A stretch of DNA of 64,000 bases from Pseudomonas sp. (GCF_030683065.1 NZ_JAUXMX010000035.1:1-64000), one strand, 5' to 3'. Positions 28,141 to 37,301 are shown, counted from the stretch's first letter. Notes: generated by a model not told the origin, from the sequence alone. A program made the numbers and translations.

Positions 28141-28893
28141 ATGCTGAAATACAAAAAGATTCTGCTGGCCGCGGCCGCCACCCTGGCTTTCGGCACCAGC
28201 GCAGTAGCCGCTGACAAACTCAAGATGGGCACCGAAGGCGCTTACCCGCCGTTCAACCTTATCGACGCCAGCGGCCAAGTGGGCGGTTTTGACGTAGAGA
28301 TCGGCAAGGCCCTGTGCGCCAAGATGCAAGCCGAGTGCGAAGTAGTCACCTCCGACTGGGACGGGATCATCCCGGCCCTCAATGCCAAGAAGTTCGACTT
28401 CCTGGTGGCCTCGATGTCGATCACCGAAGAACGCAAGGTGGCGGTAGACTTCACCGAACCCTACTACACCAACAAACTGCAATTCATCGCGCCGAAAGAC
28501 AGCGACTTCAAATCCGACAAGGCCAGCCTCAAAGGTAAGGTAATCGGCGCCCAGCGTGCCACCATCGCCGGCACCTGGTTGGAAGACAACCTGGACAAGG
28601 TAGTCGACATCAAGCTCTACGACACCCAGGAAAACGCCTACCTCGACCTCTCCTCGGGCCGTCTTGATGGCATCCTCGCGGACACATTCGTGCAGTGGGA
28701 ATGGCTGAAAAGCGATGCCGGCAAGAGCTTCGAGTTCAAGGGTGAGCCGGTATTCGACAACGACAAGATCGGTATCGCCGTACGCAAGGGCGACCCGCTG
28801 CGCGAAAAGCTGAATACCGCGCTGCAGGCCATCATCGAAGATGGCACCTACAAGCAGATCAACGACAAATATTTCCCGTTCAGCATCTACTGA
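28141..28893 (+). CDS. Periplasmic amino-acid-binding protein of the ABC operon
   Basis: The 250-residue protein has a signal peptide (MLKYKKILLAAAATLAFGTSAVA) and the SBP_bac_3 signature GTEGAYPPFNLIDASGQVGG, with FDVEIGKALCAKM following. These motifs resemble lysine/arginine/ornithine-binding proteins. It lies 18 bp after the ATPase gene with a GGAG ribosome site. A strong hairpin follows the stop and may raise its message level over the permease genes. Confidence 0.92.
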   Translation: MLKYKKILLAAAATLAFGTSAVAADKLKMGTEGAYPPFNLIDASGQVGGFDVEIGKALCAKMQAECEVVTSDWDGIIPALNAKKFDFLVASMSITEERKVAVDFTEPYYTNKLQFIAPKDSDFKSDKASLKGKVIGAQRATIAGTWLEDNLDKVVDIKLYDTQENAYLDLSSGRLDGILADTFVQWEWLKSDAGKSFEFKGEPVFDNDKIGIAVRKGDPLREKLNTALQAIIEDGTYKQINDKYFPFSIY

Positions 28894-28903
28894 GCAGCCT
28901 GCC

Positions 28904-28929
28904 CTGCGTCGCCCTCGCGGGCGATGCAG
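28904..28929 (+). other. Intercistronic hairpin after the binding-protein gene
   Basis: Eleven base pairs (one G-U) close a TCGC loop, with no T-run behind it. Such hairpins commonly protect the 3' end of binding-protein mRNA and give it higher expression than the permeases. Confidence 0.65.
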
Positions 28930-28943
28930 GCTTCTGACCCCCC

Positions 28944-29639
28944 ATGAATTTAGACCTCTACGGATTCGGCCCGGCCCTGGCCGCCGGCACCCTGATGACC
29001 ATCAAGCTGGCGCTCTGCGCGCTGGCCCTGGGTCTGGTGCTCGGCCTGCTCGGCGCCCTGGCCAAGACTTCGCCGTACAAGCCACTGCAATGGTTTGGCG
29101 GCACCTATTCGACCATCGTGCGCGGTATCCCAGAGCTGCTCTGGGTGCTGCTGATTTACTTCGGCACCGTGCAGCTGATGCGCAACCTGGCCGACCTGCT
29201 GGGTATCGACAGCCTCGAACTGAGCGCGTTCGCCGCCGGCACCATCGCCCTGGGCATTTGTTTCGGCGCCTACGCCACTGAAGTTTTTCGCGGTGCCATT
29301 CTCGCCATCCCCAAGGGTCATCGCGAGGCCGGCCAAGCCTTGGGGATGTCCAGGCCACGCATTTTCTGGCGCCTGATCCTGCCGCAAATGTGGCGCATCG
29401 CCCTGCCCGGCCTGGGCAACCTGTTCATGATCCTGATGAAAGACACTGCCCTGGTGTCGGTGATCGGCCTGGAAGAAATCATGCGTCGCTCGCAGATCGC
29501 CGTGACCTCAAGCAAAGAACCGTTCACCTTCTTCCTGGTAGCAGCCTTTATCTACCTCGGTCTCACCGTGGTCGCCATGATCGGCCTGCACTTCCTTGAA
29601 CAGCGAGCCAGTCGCGGCTTCATCAGGAGCAACTCATGA
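28944..29639 (+). CDS. Amino-acid ABC transporter permease (HisQ type)
   Basis: The 231-residue protein has about five membrane helices and the permease EAA loop (EAGQALGMSRPRIFWRLILPQ, near 131-151). RGIPELLWVLLIYFG is a marker of the HisMQ family. It overlaps the second permease gene by four bases, so the pair forms the heterodimeric channel. Confidence 0.93.
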   Translation: MNLDLYGFGPALAAGTLMTIKLALCALALGLVLGLLGALAKTSPYKPLQWFGGTYSTIVRGIPELLWVLLIYFGTVQLMRNLADLLGIDSLELSAFAAGTIALGICFGAYATEVFRGAILAIPKGHREAGQALGMSRPRIFWRLILPQMWRIALPGLGNLFMILMKDTALVSVIGLEEIMRRSQIAVTSSKEPFTFFLVAAFIYLGLTVVAMIGLHFLEQRASRGFIRSNS

Positions 29640-30325
29640 ACTGGGAAGTGATCATCAAATGGCTGCCGCGCCTGGCCGAAGGCGCGGTGCTGACCCTGGA
29701 ACTGGTCGCCATCGCGGTAGTCGCCGGCCTGATCCTGGCAATCCCCATGGGCATCGCCCGGGCATCCAAACATTGGTTTGTTCGCGCAGTGCCCTACGGC
29801 TACATCTTCTTCTTCCGCGGCACTCCGCTGCTGGTGCAGTTGTTTCTGGTGTATTACGGCCTCGCGCAGTTCGATGCGGTGCGCGAGGGGCCGCTGTGGC
29901 CTTATCTGCGTTCACCTTACTGGTGCGCCATCCTGACCATGACCCTGCATACCGCGGCCTATATCGCCGAAATCCTGCGTGGTGCGATTCAAGCCGTACC
30001 GCCAGGCGAAGTGGAGGCGGCCCGCGCCCTGGGCATGGCCCGCTGGCAGACCATGCTCTATATCATCCTGCCGCGCGCCGCACGCATCGGCCTGCCCGCC
30101 TACAGCAACGAAGTGATCCTGATGCTCAAGGCCAGCTCCCTGGCCAGCACCGTTACCTTGCTGGAGCTGACCGGGATGGCGCGCACCATCATTGCCCGCA
30201 CCTACTTGCCGGTGGAGATCTTCTTCGCCGCGGGCATGTTCTACCTGCTGATCGCCTTCCTGCTGGTACGTGGTTTCAAGCTGCTGGAAAACTGGCTAAG
30301 GGTCGACGCCTGCCAGGGCCGCTAG
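29636..30325 (+). CDS. Amino-acid ABC transporter permease (HisM type)
   Basis: The 229-residue membrane protein has the EAA loop EAARALGMARWQTMLYIILP (about 126-145) and FFRGTPLLVQLFLVYYG, the family signature. It is translationally coupled to the first permease through ATGA and ends the transporter operon; the methyltransferase gene begins 40 bp later. Confidence 0.93.
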   Translation: MNWEVIIKWLPRLAEGAVLTLELVAIAVVAGLILAIPMGIARASKHWFVRAVPYGYIFFFRGTPLLVQLFLVYYGLAQFDAVREGPLWPYLRSPYWCAILTMTLHTAAYIAEILRGAIQAVPPGEVEAARALGMARWQTMLYIILPRAARIGLPAYSNEVILMLKASSLASTVTLLELTGMARTIIARTYLPVEIFFAAGMFYLLIAFLLVRGFKLLENWLRVDACQGR

Positions 30326-30364
30326 CGCGACGGAGCCGCGCCATCCCGACCTGACGACACGACC

Positions 30365-31582
30365 ATGAACGACTCCACTCTCAGCGGTGACAATCTGCTC
30401 CAGCGCTTCCAGGCGCTGGATGCATTTTTGCTGCAGCACCAGGCGCTATGGCAGCCACGCCCATTCACCCAGCAGCAACTGCCGTGGGAGCGCCAGCACC
30501 CCGAACTCGCGCTCTGGCTCAGATCGCGCAGCCTGGACCAGGCCGAAGCCAGCCACAATCAACCACACCTGCTTGCCGCACCCGCGCCCTTTACCGAGCT
30601 GGCCACCCAAGCGCGCGCCCTGAGCCAAGTCGGCGCATTCGCGCCACAAGCGTTGCCGCCACTGCCGGCGCGCTTCTCGGTCGACGTACCGGGCCGCAAG
30701 TGGCAACAGATCCAGGCCTTCGCCAGCAGCCTGCAGTTTCAACAACCTGCACAGCACTGGCTCGACTGGTGCGCCGGCAAAGGCCACCTCGGCCGCATGC
30801 TGGCGCATGACGGACGCCCCCTGACCTGCCTGGAACACAACCCCGAACTGGTACACAGCGGCCAACTGCTCAGCCAGCGCCTGGGACTCAACGCCCGCCA
30901 CCTGCAACAAGACGTACTCGACGCCGATGCAGGCGCGCAACTCGGCCATGAGCACACCCCGGTCGCCCTGCACGCCTGCGGCGACCTGCATGTACGCCTG
31001 ATGCGACTCGCCAGCGCGGCCGGCTGCAAGCAATTGGCCATAGCACCGTGCTGCTACAACCGCATCACCGACCCCGATTACCAGGCACTCTCCGCCACAG
31101 CCCAAGCCTCTAACCTGCAACTCTCGCTGGATGACCTGGCTCTGCCACTCAGCGAGACCGTCACCGCCGGCGCCCGCGTGCGCCGCCAGCGCGACCAGTC
31201 GATGGCCTGGCGCCTGGCGTTCGACGTACTGCAGCGCAAACTGCGTGGCATCGACCAGTACCTGCCCACCCCCTCCCTGCCGCCGGCCTGGCTGGCAAAA
31301 GACTTCGCCGACTACTGCACCGACCTCGCTGCCCTGAAACAACTGCCCGCGCCAAACGTCGCAACAGACTGGCAACAACTGCAGGCCCAAGGCTGGCAAC
31401 GACTGGCCCAGGTGCGCAACCTGGAACTGCTACGCGGCTTGTTCCGCCGTCCACTGGAACTCTGGCTACTGCTCGACCGCGCCCTCTACCTGCAAGAGCA
31501 GGGCTTCGGCGTGCGCCTCGGCAACTTCTGCCCACACCTGCTCACCCCACGCAACCTGCTGCTGCTCGCCGAACGCAACTGA
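30365..31582 (+). CDS. SAM-dependent methyltransferase (GSTCD-like)
   Basis: The 405-residue protein has a Rossmann methyltransferase core with motif I HWLDWCAGKGHLGRMLA (about 136-152), an acidic second strand ending in LEHNPELV, and PVALHACGDLH further on. The CCYNRI motif (about 223-228) is typical of the GSTCD/DUF-type methyltransferases. The substrate is unknown. It may be read through from the ABC operon. Confidence 0.82.
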   Translation: MNDSTLSGDNLLQRFQALDAFLLQHQALWQPRPFTQQQLPWERQHPELALWLRSRSLDQAEASHNQPHLLAAPAPFTELATQARALSQVGAFAPQALPPLPARFSVDVPGRKWQQIQAFASSLQFQQPAQHWLDWCAGKGHLGRMLAHDGRPLTCLEHNPELVHSGQLLSQRLGLNARHLQQDVLDADAGAQLGHEHTPVALHACGDLHVRLMRLASAAGCKQLAIAPCCYNRITDPDYQALSATAQASNLQLSLDDLALPLSETVTAGARVRRQRDQSMAWRLAFDVLQRKLRGIDQYLPTPSLPPAWLAKDFADYCTDLAALKQLPAPNVATDWQQLQAQGWQRLAQVRNLELLRGLFRRPLELWLLLDRALYLQEQGFGVRLGNFCPHLLTPRNLLLLAERN

Positions 31583-32150
31583 CCCCGTCCAAGTTACCCA
31601 CATTATCTGTGGATAACTGTGTTGATAGATTCTGAGCAGATTCACCTGACGCCTGCTGACAGCGGCCTCTGCAACACCTGATCGTTTTTTGAACAACAAA
31701 TAAAAACCAATAAAAACATGTACTTATTAAAAACCGAGAAATCCCTCACAAAAGAGCCCGTGCACCCCGACCACATAAGCCCGACCTGTGCATAAGGATT
31801 TCGCCACTGATAGCGAAAAGAGCACTAAACAGCCCAACGCGCAGCACCTATGGGACGCAGCCGCGTCCATGCCAGCACGACTTAAACAGCCTACGGCCCT
31901 CTGATTTCGTGATGATCGGCATGCACGGAGAAAAACAAGCTGCACGCATTTTTGACAGCGCCCCCCCTAAAACTCAGGGCCGATGAACATCGAATGTCGT
32001 CGCCAAGCCATCGCGACAAGACACCTGCCGACAGTCGCAGCAAGCGAAAGCTTTCCCCAACCGATCCGTCCCGAGAAGACCTGCCACGCTTTGCCGACTA
32101 AAAGCTGACTGAAACTTGAAAATAATCAGAATAAACAATGCGCAGACGAC
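31583..32150. other. Non-coding stretch before tRNA-Thr
   Basis: No convincing gene was found. It includes a perfect DnaA-box sequence (TGTGGATAA, 31608-31616), an AT-rich stretch around 31685-31735 and a sharp fall in GC compared with the core genes to the left. Confidence 0.5.
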
Positions 32151-32178
32151 TTTACTCGGCCAAATGAATGGATATAAT
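32151..32178 (+). promoter_or_regulatory. Promoter of tRNA-Thr
   Basis: TTTACT, 16 bp and TATAAT lie 14 bp before the tRNA. Confidence 0.65.
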
Positions 32179-32192
32179 AGCGACCCTGAAAT

Positions 32193-32268
<76 letters not shown>

Positions 32269-32310
32269 TATAAGCGTTTCATGCAGTGCAAAGCAGTGTC
32301 ATGAACGCCC

Positions 32311-32339
32311 CAGAAAGCCCGCCTAGTGCGGGCTTTCTG
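32311..32339. terminator. Intrinsic terminator after tRNA-Thr
   Basis: CAGAAAGCCCGC, CTAGT loop, GCGGGCTTTCTG: a perfect 12-bp stem with few T. Near-direct repeats TTCATGCAGTGC occur on both sides (about 32278 and 32341) and may be recombinase arm sites. Confidence 0.75.
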
Positions 32340-32382
32340 CTTCATGCAGTGCCATCGAGTTTCATCCAAGCGCTTGCCATTT

Positions 32383-32431
32383 GAGTACCCGCACAAGTAC
32401 CTTTGATTGGTTCAACAATCTTTGGGTACTC
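32383..32431. promoter_or_regulatory. Inverted repeat in front of the integrase gene
   Basis: GAGTACCC (32383-32390) and GGGTACTC (32424-32431) flank the region just before the integrase ATG. This may be an operator or an arm-type binding site. Confidence 0.45.
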
Positions 32432-32436
32432 GACTC

Positions 32437-33657
32437 ATGCCATTGACCGTCCTGCAAGTGAAGAACGCCGCGCCACGCGACAAGGATTACGGCCTTGCCG
32501 ATGGAGGTGGATTGTTTCTGTGGGTTCGTGACGCAGGAGGAAAATCCTGGCGATTCCGCTTCCGCCTGGATGGTAAGCAGTCCCACATCTCCCTAGGCAC
32601 TGTCGACAAGGTGACGCTGGCACAAGCCCGCCAGTTGGCCTCTGAGGCCCGTCAACTCGTAGCACAAGGCAAGCATCCAGGGCTTGAGCGCGATACCACG
32701 AGAGCGCAGGCAGCAATAGCCCGAGCTAATACCTTCAAGGCACTAGCGCTGGAATGGCACCAACACAAAACACCTCGATGGTCGGCGGGATATTCTAGCG
32801 ACGTTTTGGAGGCCTTCGAGCGGGACATCTTCCCCCAGATGGGCAGCCTGCCCCTCGCCACCATCAAGCCCATGCAGTGGTTGCACGTATTCCGCAAGAT
32901 CGAGGCGCGAGGGGCGCTTGAGGTACTGCGCAAGACTCGTCAACGCTGCCAAGAGGTCTACCGATATGCAATCGCTACTGGCCGTGCTGAGTACAACCCC
33001 ATAGCGGATATTGGTGGCGCACTACAAACGCCCACCACAAAACACTATCCGTTCTTACCCATTACAGAGCTACCGGAGCTGTTGCGCTCTATCCAGGCCT
33101 GCCCAGGTAACGACACCGTCAAGATCGCCACTCGCCTTTTGATTCTGACGGGGGTGCGAACGGCTGAGCTGAGGGGGGCTCCCTGGTCGGAGTTTGACCT
33201 CGATAAAGAGCTATGGCTGATCCCTGCTGCACGCATGAAGATGCGCCGCGCTCACCTGATCCCACTCCCCAAGCAGGCGGTGGCGATACTACGTGAGCTG
33301 GATAGCATCACTGGTGGCTACACGCTCGCATTCCCTGGCCGTATCGATCCGGCAAGGCCCATGAGCGAGGCCGCCATCAACCAACTGCTGAAGCGCTCTG
33401 GCTACGACGGGCGTGCCACAGGTCATGGATTTCGTCACACAATGTCCACCACTCTGCACGAGCAGGGATATGCCAGCGAGTGGGTCGAAACCCAGTTGGC
33501 GCATGTAGACAAGAACAGCATTCGCGGCACCTACAACCATGCTCAGTATCTGGAGGGGCGGCGAGAGATGCTTCAGTGGTATGCCGATCACTTAGATTAT
33601 CTACCCCGCAGTAGTACCGGGAATCAATCCATTGCAGTAGTGGAGGAAACCATATGA
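32437..33657 (+). CDS. Tyrosine integrase of the tRNA-Thr element
   Basis: The 406-residue integrase has the N-terminal DUF4102 arm-binding domain (MPLTVLQVKNAAPRDKDYGL, GGGLFLWVRDAGGKSWRFRF), a SAM-like core-binding domain and the catalytic domain with Arg in LTGVRTAELRG, His-x-x-Arg in GHGFRHTMSTT, a late His in LAHVDKNSI and the nucleophile Tyr in GTYNHAQYL. This class uses tRNA 3' ends, fitting the adjacent tRNA-Thr. The ATG at 32437 matches the family start. It overlaps the next gene by four bases. Confidence 0.93.
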   Translation: MPLTVLQVKNAAPRDKDYGLADGGGLFLWVRDAGGKSWRFRFRLDGKQSHISLGTVDKVTLAQARQLASEARQLVAQGKHPGLERDTTRAQAAIARANTFKALALEWHQHKTPRWSAGYSSDVLEAFERDIFPQMGSLPLATIKPMQWLHVFRKIEARGALEVLRKTRQRCQEVYRYAIATGRAEYNPIADIGGALQTPTTKHYPFLPITELPELLRSIQACPGNDTVKIATRLLILTGVRTAELRGAPWSEFDLDKELWLIPAARMKMRRAHLIPLPKQAVAILRELDSITGGYTLAFPGRIDPARPMSEAAINQLLKRSGYDGRATGHGFRHTMSTTLHEQGYASEWVETQLAHVDKNSIRGTYNHAQYLEGRREMLQWYADHLDYLPRSSTGNQSIAVVEETI

Positions 33658-34373
33658 ATGACGATCTGATTCGCCTATCTGACTTAGTGCCTGAGTACGC
33701 TCGTCACTATGACGTTAGTTTTCAGGAAGCTGCATATAATCTGCATGAGCTGATTGAGCAATTGTTCCGCGAGTACGCTTTGAAGCGAGGAAAGCCATTG
33801 CCCGAGCAAATTTGGTGTGTGGGTGGGGCAAAATCCTCTCAACGCTCAAGCAAGGGTTATGAACTGGATTTTGGAGGACTACAGAAGTATTTCAAAGCTT
33901 TGTTTGACTCGCCTGAGGCCAGTAACCCACACATTATTTGCTTCAGTCGCACGGACAGCGACTACACAAGCATCCCGCCAAGCGTCGTCCATTTTTATAA
34001 GGCAGCATTAGTTGAATGGATACAGGCTGCCGATATTGAGCCCCCAGCCTTTATATTAGACGGTAATGCAGGGGACTGCTCAACCGACAGCGAAGACACT
34101 GATGAGTTTAATGAAAAAGAATTGGTTTCTATTAGGCGGATTATTAGCGGCTTGATTGAGCTGATAATAGAAGTTAATAATGCGCACACTGCACCGACAT
34201 TGGACGATGAAAAAAGAAAGCGTGCAGAAAATATCATACGCGCTGCATCCCGGTTAAATTCATCACGTAAAAATTTTAATCCGTATCCTGTTGTTATTTC
34301 CCTTGCAGACGCTGCTGGAGTTGAAATGCGCAAAAGCTGGAAGACACTAAAATGGTACGCGGAAGATCAGTAA
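33654..34373 (+). CDS. Hypothetical protein coupled to the integrase
   Basis: This 239-residue acidic protein is not recognised. It starts inside the integrase stop (ATGA), so it is co-translated. The N-terminal part is helical (VPEYARHYDVSFQEAAYNLH), a serine/aspartate-rich linker lies at about 140-152, and the C-terminal helix ends in SLADAAGVEMRKSWKTLKWY, which resembles a small DNA-binding or winged-helix region. Codon use is more AT-rich than in the core genes. It may assist excision or integration, but that is only inferred from position. Confidence 0.65.
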   Translation: MNDDLIRLSDLVPEYARHYDVSFQEAAYNLHELIEQLFREYALKRGKPLPEQIWCVGGAKSSQRSSKGYELDFGGLQKYFKALFDSPEASNPHIICFSRTDSDYTSIPPSVVHFYKAALVEWIQAADIEPPAFILDGNAGDCSTDSEDTDEFNEKELVSIRRIISGLIELIIEVNNAHTAPTLDDEKRKRAENIIRAASRLNSSRKNFNPYPVVISLADAAGVEMRKSWKTLKWYAEDQ

Positions 34374-34406
34374 TTCCGACTAGAGCCTGCATTCTACTGA
34401 AATATA

Positions 34407-34444
34407 TTTTTGGCATTTCCCTGAAAAAATGGCAATTGCCAAAA
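34407..34444. repeat. Inverted repeat before alpA
   Basis: TTTTGGCA (34408-34415) pairs with TGCCAAAA (34437-34444), and GGCAATTGCC is a perfect palindrome inside. It is an operator or terminator candidate between the hypothetical gene and alpA. Confidence 0.45.
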
Positions 34445-34508
34445 CCCGCAGCATGAAGTCCCATTTAATCCTTAGCCATCCAATACGGTTCCAAGGAGAT
34501 CCGACCCC

Positions 34509-34712
34509 ATGGCTAATCAATCTGTCTCACCAGCACTACTTCGCCTGCCATCAGTCTGCGCAATAGTAGGACTAAGCAAATCACAGATCTATCGACTGAT
34601 TCGTGCCGGACAGTTCCCAGCTGCTATAGCGCTTGGCGCTAACTCTGTTGCGTGGCCTGCTGAACATGTAAGCGCATGGGTTTCCGAAAAAATTAATGCG
34701 TCGCTAGGTTGA
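34509..34712 (+). CDS. AlpA-family excisionase/regulator
   Basis: The 67-residue protein has the MerR-like helix-turn-helix of AlpA: LLRLPSVCAIVGLSKSQIYRL followed by GQFPAAIALGANSVAWPAEH and VSAWVSEKI. Such proteins activate integrase or act as excisionases in P4-like elements. AAGGAG lies at a suitable distance before the ATG. It precedes repA by six bases. Confidence 0.87.
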   Translation: MANQSVSPALLRLPSVCAIVGLSKSQIYRLIRAGQFPAAIALGANSVAWPAEHVSAWVSEKINASLG

Positions 34713-34718
34713 CTCCGT

Positions 34719-35690
34719 ATGTATTCGTCTGGGCGGAGCGCAAGCGTGGATAGGCAGCGTATTCAAGCTGAGGCCCGCCCTGGCGAATCGTGGGAAGAAG
34801 CGGCCGCCAGGCTGTTTAAAATCAGCTCAAGCAAGCAGGCGCTGGATGATGGCGAGCTAGCAGATTGTTTTGTTCTAACGGATGGCCTCCCACTCAAGGA
34901 CATTCGTGACTATATGGATGTTGCACTGTTCCGAATGTCCAAGCGAGAAAGTCGTGCGGGCGATGTAATTCACTATAAGCTGGCGGATGGGTACATTGAG
35001 GTCAAAGCAGGGCCAGAGGGTATGGCATCAATATGGGATTACGACATTGTACTGATGCTTATTTCGCATTTAACAGAGTCGATGAATCGCTACAAACGAG
35101 GTCAAGGTGCAAAACCAGGCCGTTTTTTTTCACCGCATGCTTCGGATATTCTTAGGTTCTGTCAGCGTGGTGATGGCGGTAAGCAAGCGAGTGGTATTGA
35201 ATTAGCACTGGATCGATTGAAGGGAACATCCATAAAAAGTGTGCGCCATCGCACGTCGCATAACGGAAAAGGCATCATCCGCGAGGTTAAAGGTGAGAGT
35301 CTGATTAGTAGTTACCTTGTCCTGTCACACACAGCCAGTGGTCGCGTAGATCGAGTTCAGATTGAAGCTCCGCACTGGATCTACAGGCAGGTGGTTGATA
35401 GTCGAGGACCGTTGGTTCTAACCGTTAACCAAACCTATTTTTCGATTAATTCTTCCGTCGTGCGCTTCATATATCGCTTGGCTCGACGCGCAGCAGGTAA
35501 AAGCATTGCAAAGTGGGGATTTAAGACAATTTATGAGCGAAGCGGATTGACATGCTTTAAAGAATTTTGTCGCATCTTGCGCCGCCTTATCAAAACCGAC
35601 AGCCTCCCGGACTACCACTTGCGTGAAGACACAGGGCTATCTGGACCTCAACTGATAATTACACATAGAAATTCAGCTGCAGCGAGGTAG
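34719..35690 (+). CDS. Plasmid-type replication initiator (RepA/RPA family)
   Basis: The 323-residue protein resembles the RPA-type plasmid initiators: LKDIRDYMDVALFRMSKRES, then YIEVKAGPEGMASIWDYDIVLMLISHL (about 91-117) and a repeated winged-helix region (SSVVRFIYRLARRAAGKSIAKWGF). Initiators of this type bind iterons. A set of four 21-bp iterons with a DnaA box lies directly after the stop codon. The alpA gene ends 6 bp upstream, so both are co-expressed. Family assignment is from motifs only. Confidence 0.75.
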   Translation: MYSSGRSASVDRQRIQAEARPGESWEEAAARLFKISSSKQALDDGELADCFVLTDGLPLKDIRDYMDVALFRMSKRESRAGDVIHYKLADGYIEVKAGPEGMASIWDYDIVLMLISHLTESMNRYKRGQGAKPGRFFSPHASDILRFCQRGDGGKQASGIELALDRLKGTSIKSVRHRTSHNGKGIIREVKGESLISSYLVLSHTASGRVDRVQIEAPHWIYRQVVDSRGPLVLTVNQTYFSINSSVVRFIYRLARRAAGKSIAKWGFKTIYERSGLTCFKEFCRILRRLIKTDSLPDYHLREDTGLSGPQLIITHRNSAAAR

Positions 35691-35692
35691 CC

Positions 35693-35890
35693 TGTGGATA
35701 ACTCGCAGGTTGCTTTCCAAGCTCCGTATATTGCCCACCCCTTCCCGTATTTCACACACCCATACCCGTACTTAACCCAGCAAACTCCGTACTTCACCCA
35801 CCTCCAGCGAACTCAAGTCATTAAAAAATATGATATTTTTAGATAATTATCGCCCTAAAGCTCTTAAAACAATTAATTAAACATTAAGGA
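35693..35890. other. Iteron-type replication origin
   Basis: A perfect DnaA box (TGTGGATAA, 35693-35701) is followed by four direct repeats that begin CCGTA at 35724, 35745, 35766 and 35787, an exact 21-bp period, with consensus CCGTAYTTCACCCACC. Then comes an AT-rich stretch (about 35819-35890) suited to strand opening. This order is that of theta-replicating iteron plasmids, and the repeats lie directly behind the repA gene. Confidence 0.8.
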
Positions 35891-35954
35891 AAACCCTGAA
35901 GAATACCTCCTGATTTTGGCAAAATTTCGAGATTCCACCCCGCAGAATTTTCCG

Positions 35955-36117
35955 ATGAAGCAGATGACCTTCGCCCACACTGAGTACGCCGGCAAGCGCA
36001 AGCAAACCCGCAAAGAGTTGCTCCTGATCGAGACGGACCAGGTGGTGGCCGCGGACGGAGTTGATCGCCCTGATCGAGCCGCGCTAGCCAGAGGGTGAAG
36101 GCGGTCGTCCGGCCCAA
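35955..36117 (+). pseudogene. Remnant of an IS5-family transposase
   Basis: The start, MKQMTFAHTEYAGKRKQTRK, continues to LLIETDQVV, the N-terminus of an IS5-type transposase. The frame then shifts: LIALIEPR, a TAG, and PEGEGGRPA follow in another frame where intact relatives have the matching sequence. The rest of the transposase is absent. The fragment is a 5' scrap left by deletion, between the iterons and the XRE/ImmA promoter. Confidence 0.8.
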
Positions 36118-36191
36118 CGAGGCCTTACATGGTGCCCATCAAAACAGATGGACACCTCGCTGCAAGCCAGAAGAGCTGGCTCGAGGCCATC

Positions 36192-36231
36192 TGGTTGACA
36201 AAAAATGCTTTGAGCGTATTTTTGTCAACCA
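36192..36231 (+). promoter_or_regulatory. Promoter with 13-bp inverted-repeat operator
   Basis: TGGTTGACAAAAA (36192-36204) and TTTTTGTCAACCA (36219-36231) are perfect inverted repeats with a 14-bp spacer. The left arm contains TTGACA (36195-36200), and TATTTT (36217-36222) lies 16 bp on, so the operator covers the promoter. The XRE protein encoded just downstream is the likely repressor. Confidence 0.75.
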
Positions 36232-36242
36232 TTGGAGGGCAC

Positions 36243-37301
36243 ATGATTTACGACAGAATACGACGCGCCAGGTTACTTCGAGGTCTCAGTCTGGAGGCCT
36301 TGGCCCAACAGATGGGAGACATTACCAAACAGGGCTTAAGCAAGCTTGAGAAGGGGCTTATTGCTCCTAACTCTACTCGCCTGTTGCAGCTGGCAGATGC
36401 TCTGAATGTTAGTCCGGAGTATTTTTTTCGCGCAGAACCGGTCCCGCTGGCTCCTTTGGAGTTTCGCAAACTCGCGAAAATGCCCAAATATCGTCAGGAA
36501 CAGGTCAAAGAGCAGATTCGAGAGTATTTGGAGCGCTACATAGCTCTTGAAAGTTGTTTTGACCCTGCCGACATCCAGGCCCCGCTTACCCCATTCCAGT
36601 TTCTGGAGGTGACCTCAATTGAGGATGCGGAGAGAGCCGCGGGCGCTCTTCGTGAGCACTGGCAGATTGGCGGTGATGCTATTGCGAATTTCACCGAACT
36701 GCTGGAGGAAAACGGCATCAAGGTTGCGTTGTTGGACGGGCCTGATGACTTCGATGGTGCCTGTGCCGCTACCGAGGACAGGCAGCATGTTCTGATTGCG
36801 CTCAACGCTCAGCGACCAGGTGAGCGGATGCGCTTCACTGCCGCGCATGAGCTTGGGCATTGGGTAATGAAACTATCTGACGAGATGTCAGAGAATGATA
36901 AAGAGCGTTGTTGTCATCGCTTTGCGGGCTCATTTCTCTACCCGGCACATTGTGTAACTAGTGACTTTGGAAGCCATCAGCGTTCTCACGTGCACCCGCA
37001 GGAACTGTTGATTGCAAAACGGCAGTACGGTCTATCCATGCAGGCGGCGTTGTATCGTCTGAAGGATCTCCATCTGCTCAGTGACGCTGGCTATCAAGCG
37101 CTGACTATACAATTCAGCAAGCGCGGATGGCGTAAATCGGAGCCAGAGCCGCAACAGTGCAAGCCGCCACAGCGTTTTGAATCACTTGTTTTCTGGGGGC
37201 TGGCCGAGGGGCTATTTAGCAAATCTCGTGCAGCAGAACTGCTACGAAGGCCGGTCAGTGCGCTGGACGGTGATCTTGCAGGCCCGATGGAGCGGGCATG
37301 A
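36243..37301 (+). CDS. XRE-family regulator with ImmA/IrrE metallopeptidase domain
   Basis: The 352-residue protein has an N-terminal Cro/C1 helix-turn-helix (IRRARLLRGLSLEALAQQMG, about 5-24) and a metallopeptidase domain with HExxH in FTAAHELGHWVM (about 198-209). Such proteins act as repressors or as proteases that cleave repressors. GGAGGG precedes the ATG at 36243. It overlaps the PIN gene by four bases, and its promoter has a strong palindrome. Confidence 0.88.
   Translation: MIYDRIRRARLLRGLSLEALAQQMGDITKQGLSKLEKGLIAPNSTRLLQLADALNVSPEYFFRAEPVPLAPLEFRKLAKMPKYRQEQVKEQIREYLERYIALESCFDPADIQAPLTPFQFLEVTSIEDAERAAGALREHWQIGGDAIANFTELLEENGIKVALLDGPDDFDGACAATEDRQHVLIALNAQRPGERMRFTAAHELGHWVMKLSDEMSENDKERCCHRFAGSFLYPAHCVTSDFGSHQRSHVHPQELLIAKRQYGLSMQAALYRLKDLHLLSDAGYQALTIQFSKRGWRKSEPEPQQCKPPQRFESLVFWGLAEGLFSKSRAAELLRRPVSALDGDLAGPMERA

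Noticed and set aside
31608..31616. Perfect DnaA box as a second origin or chromosomal origin
   Set aside because: It is single, without iterons, further boxes or a dnaA gene. One 9-mer match is not sufficient.
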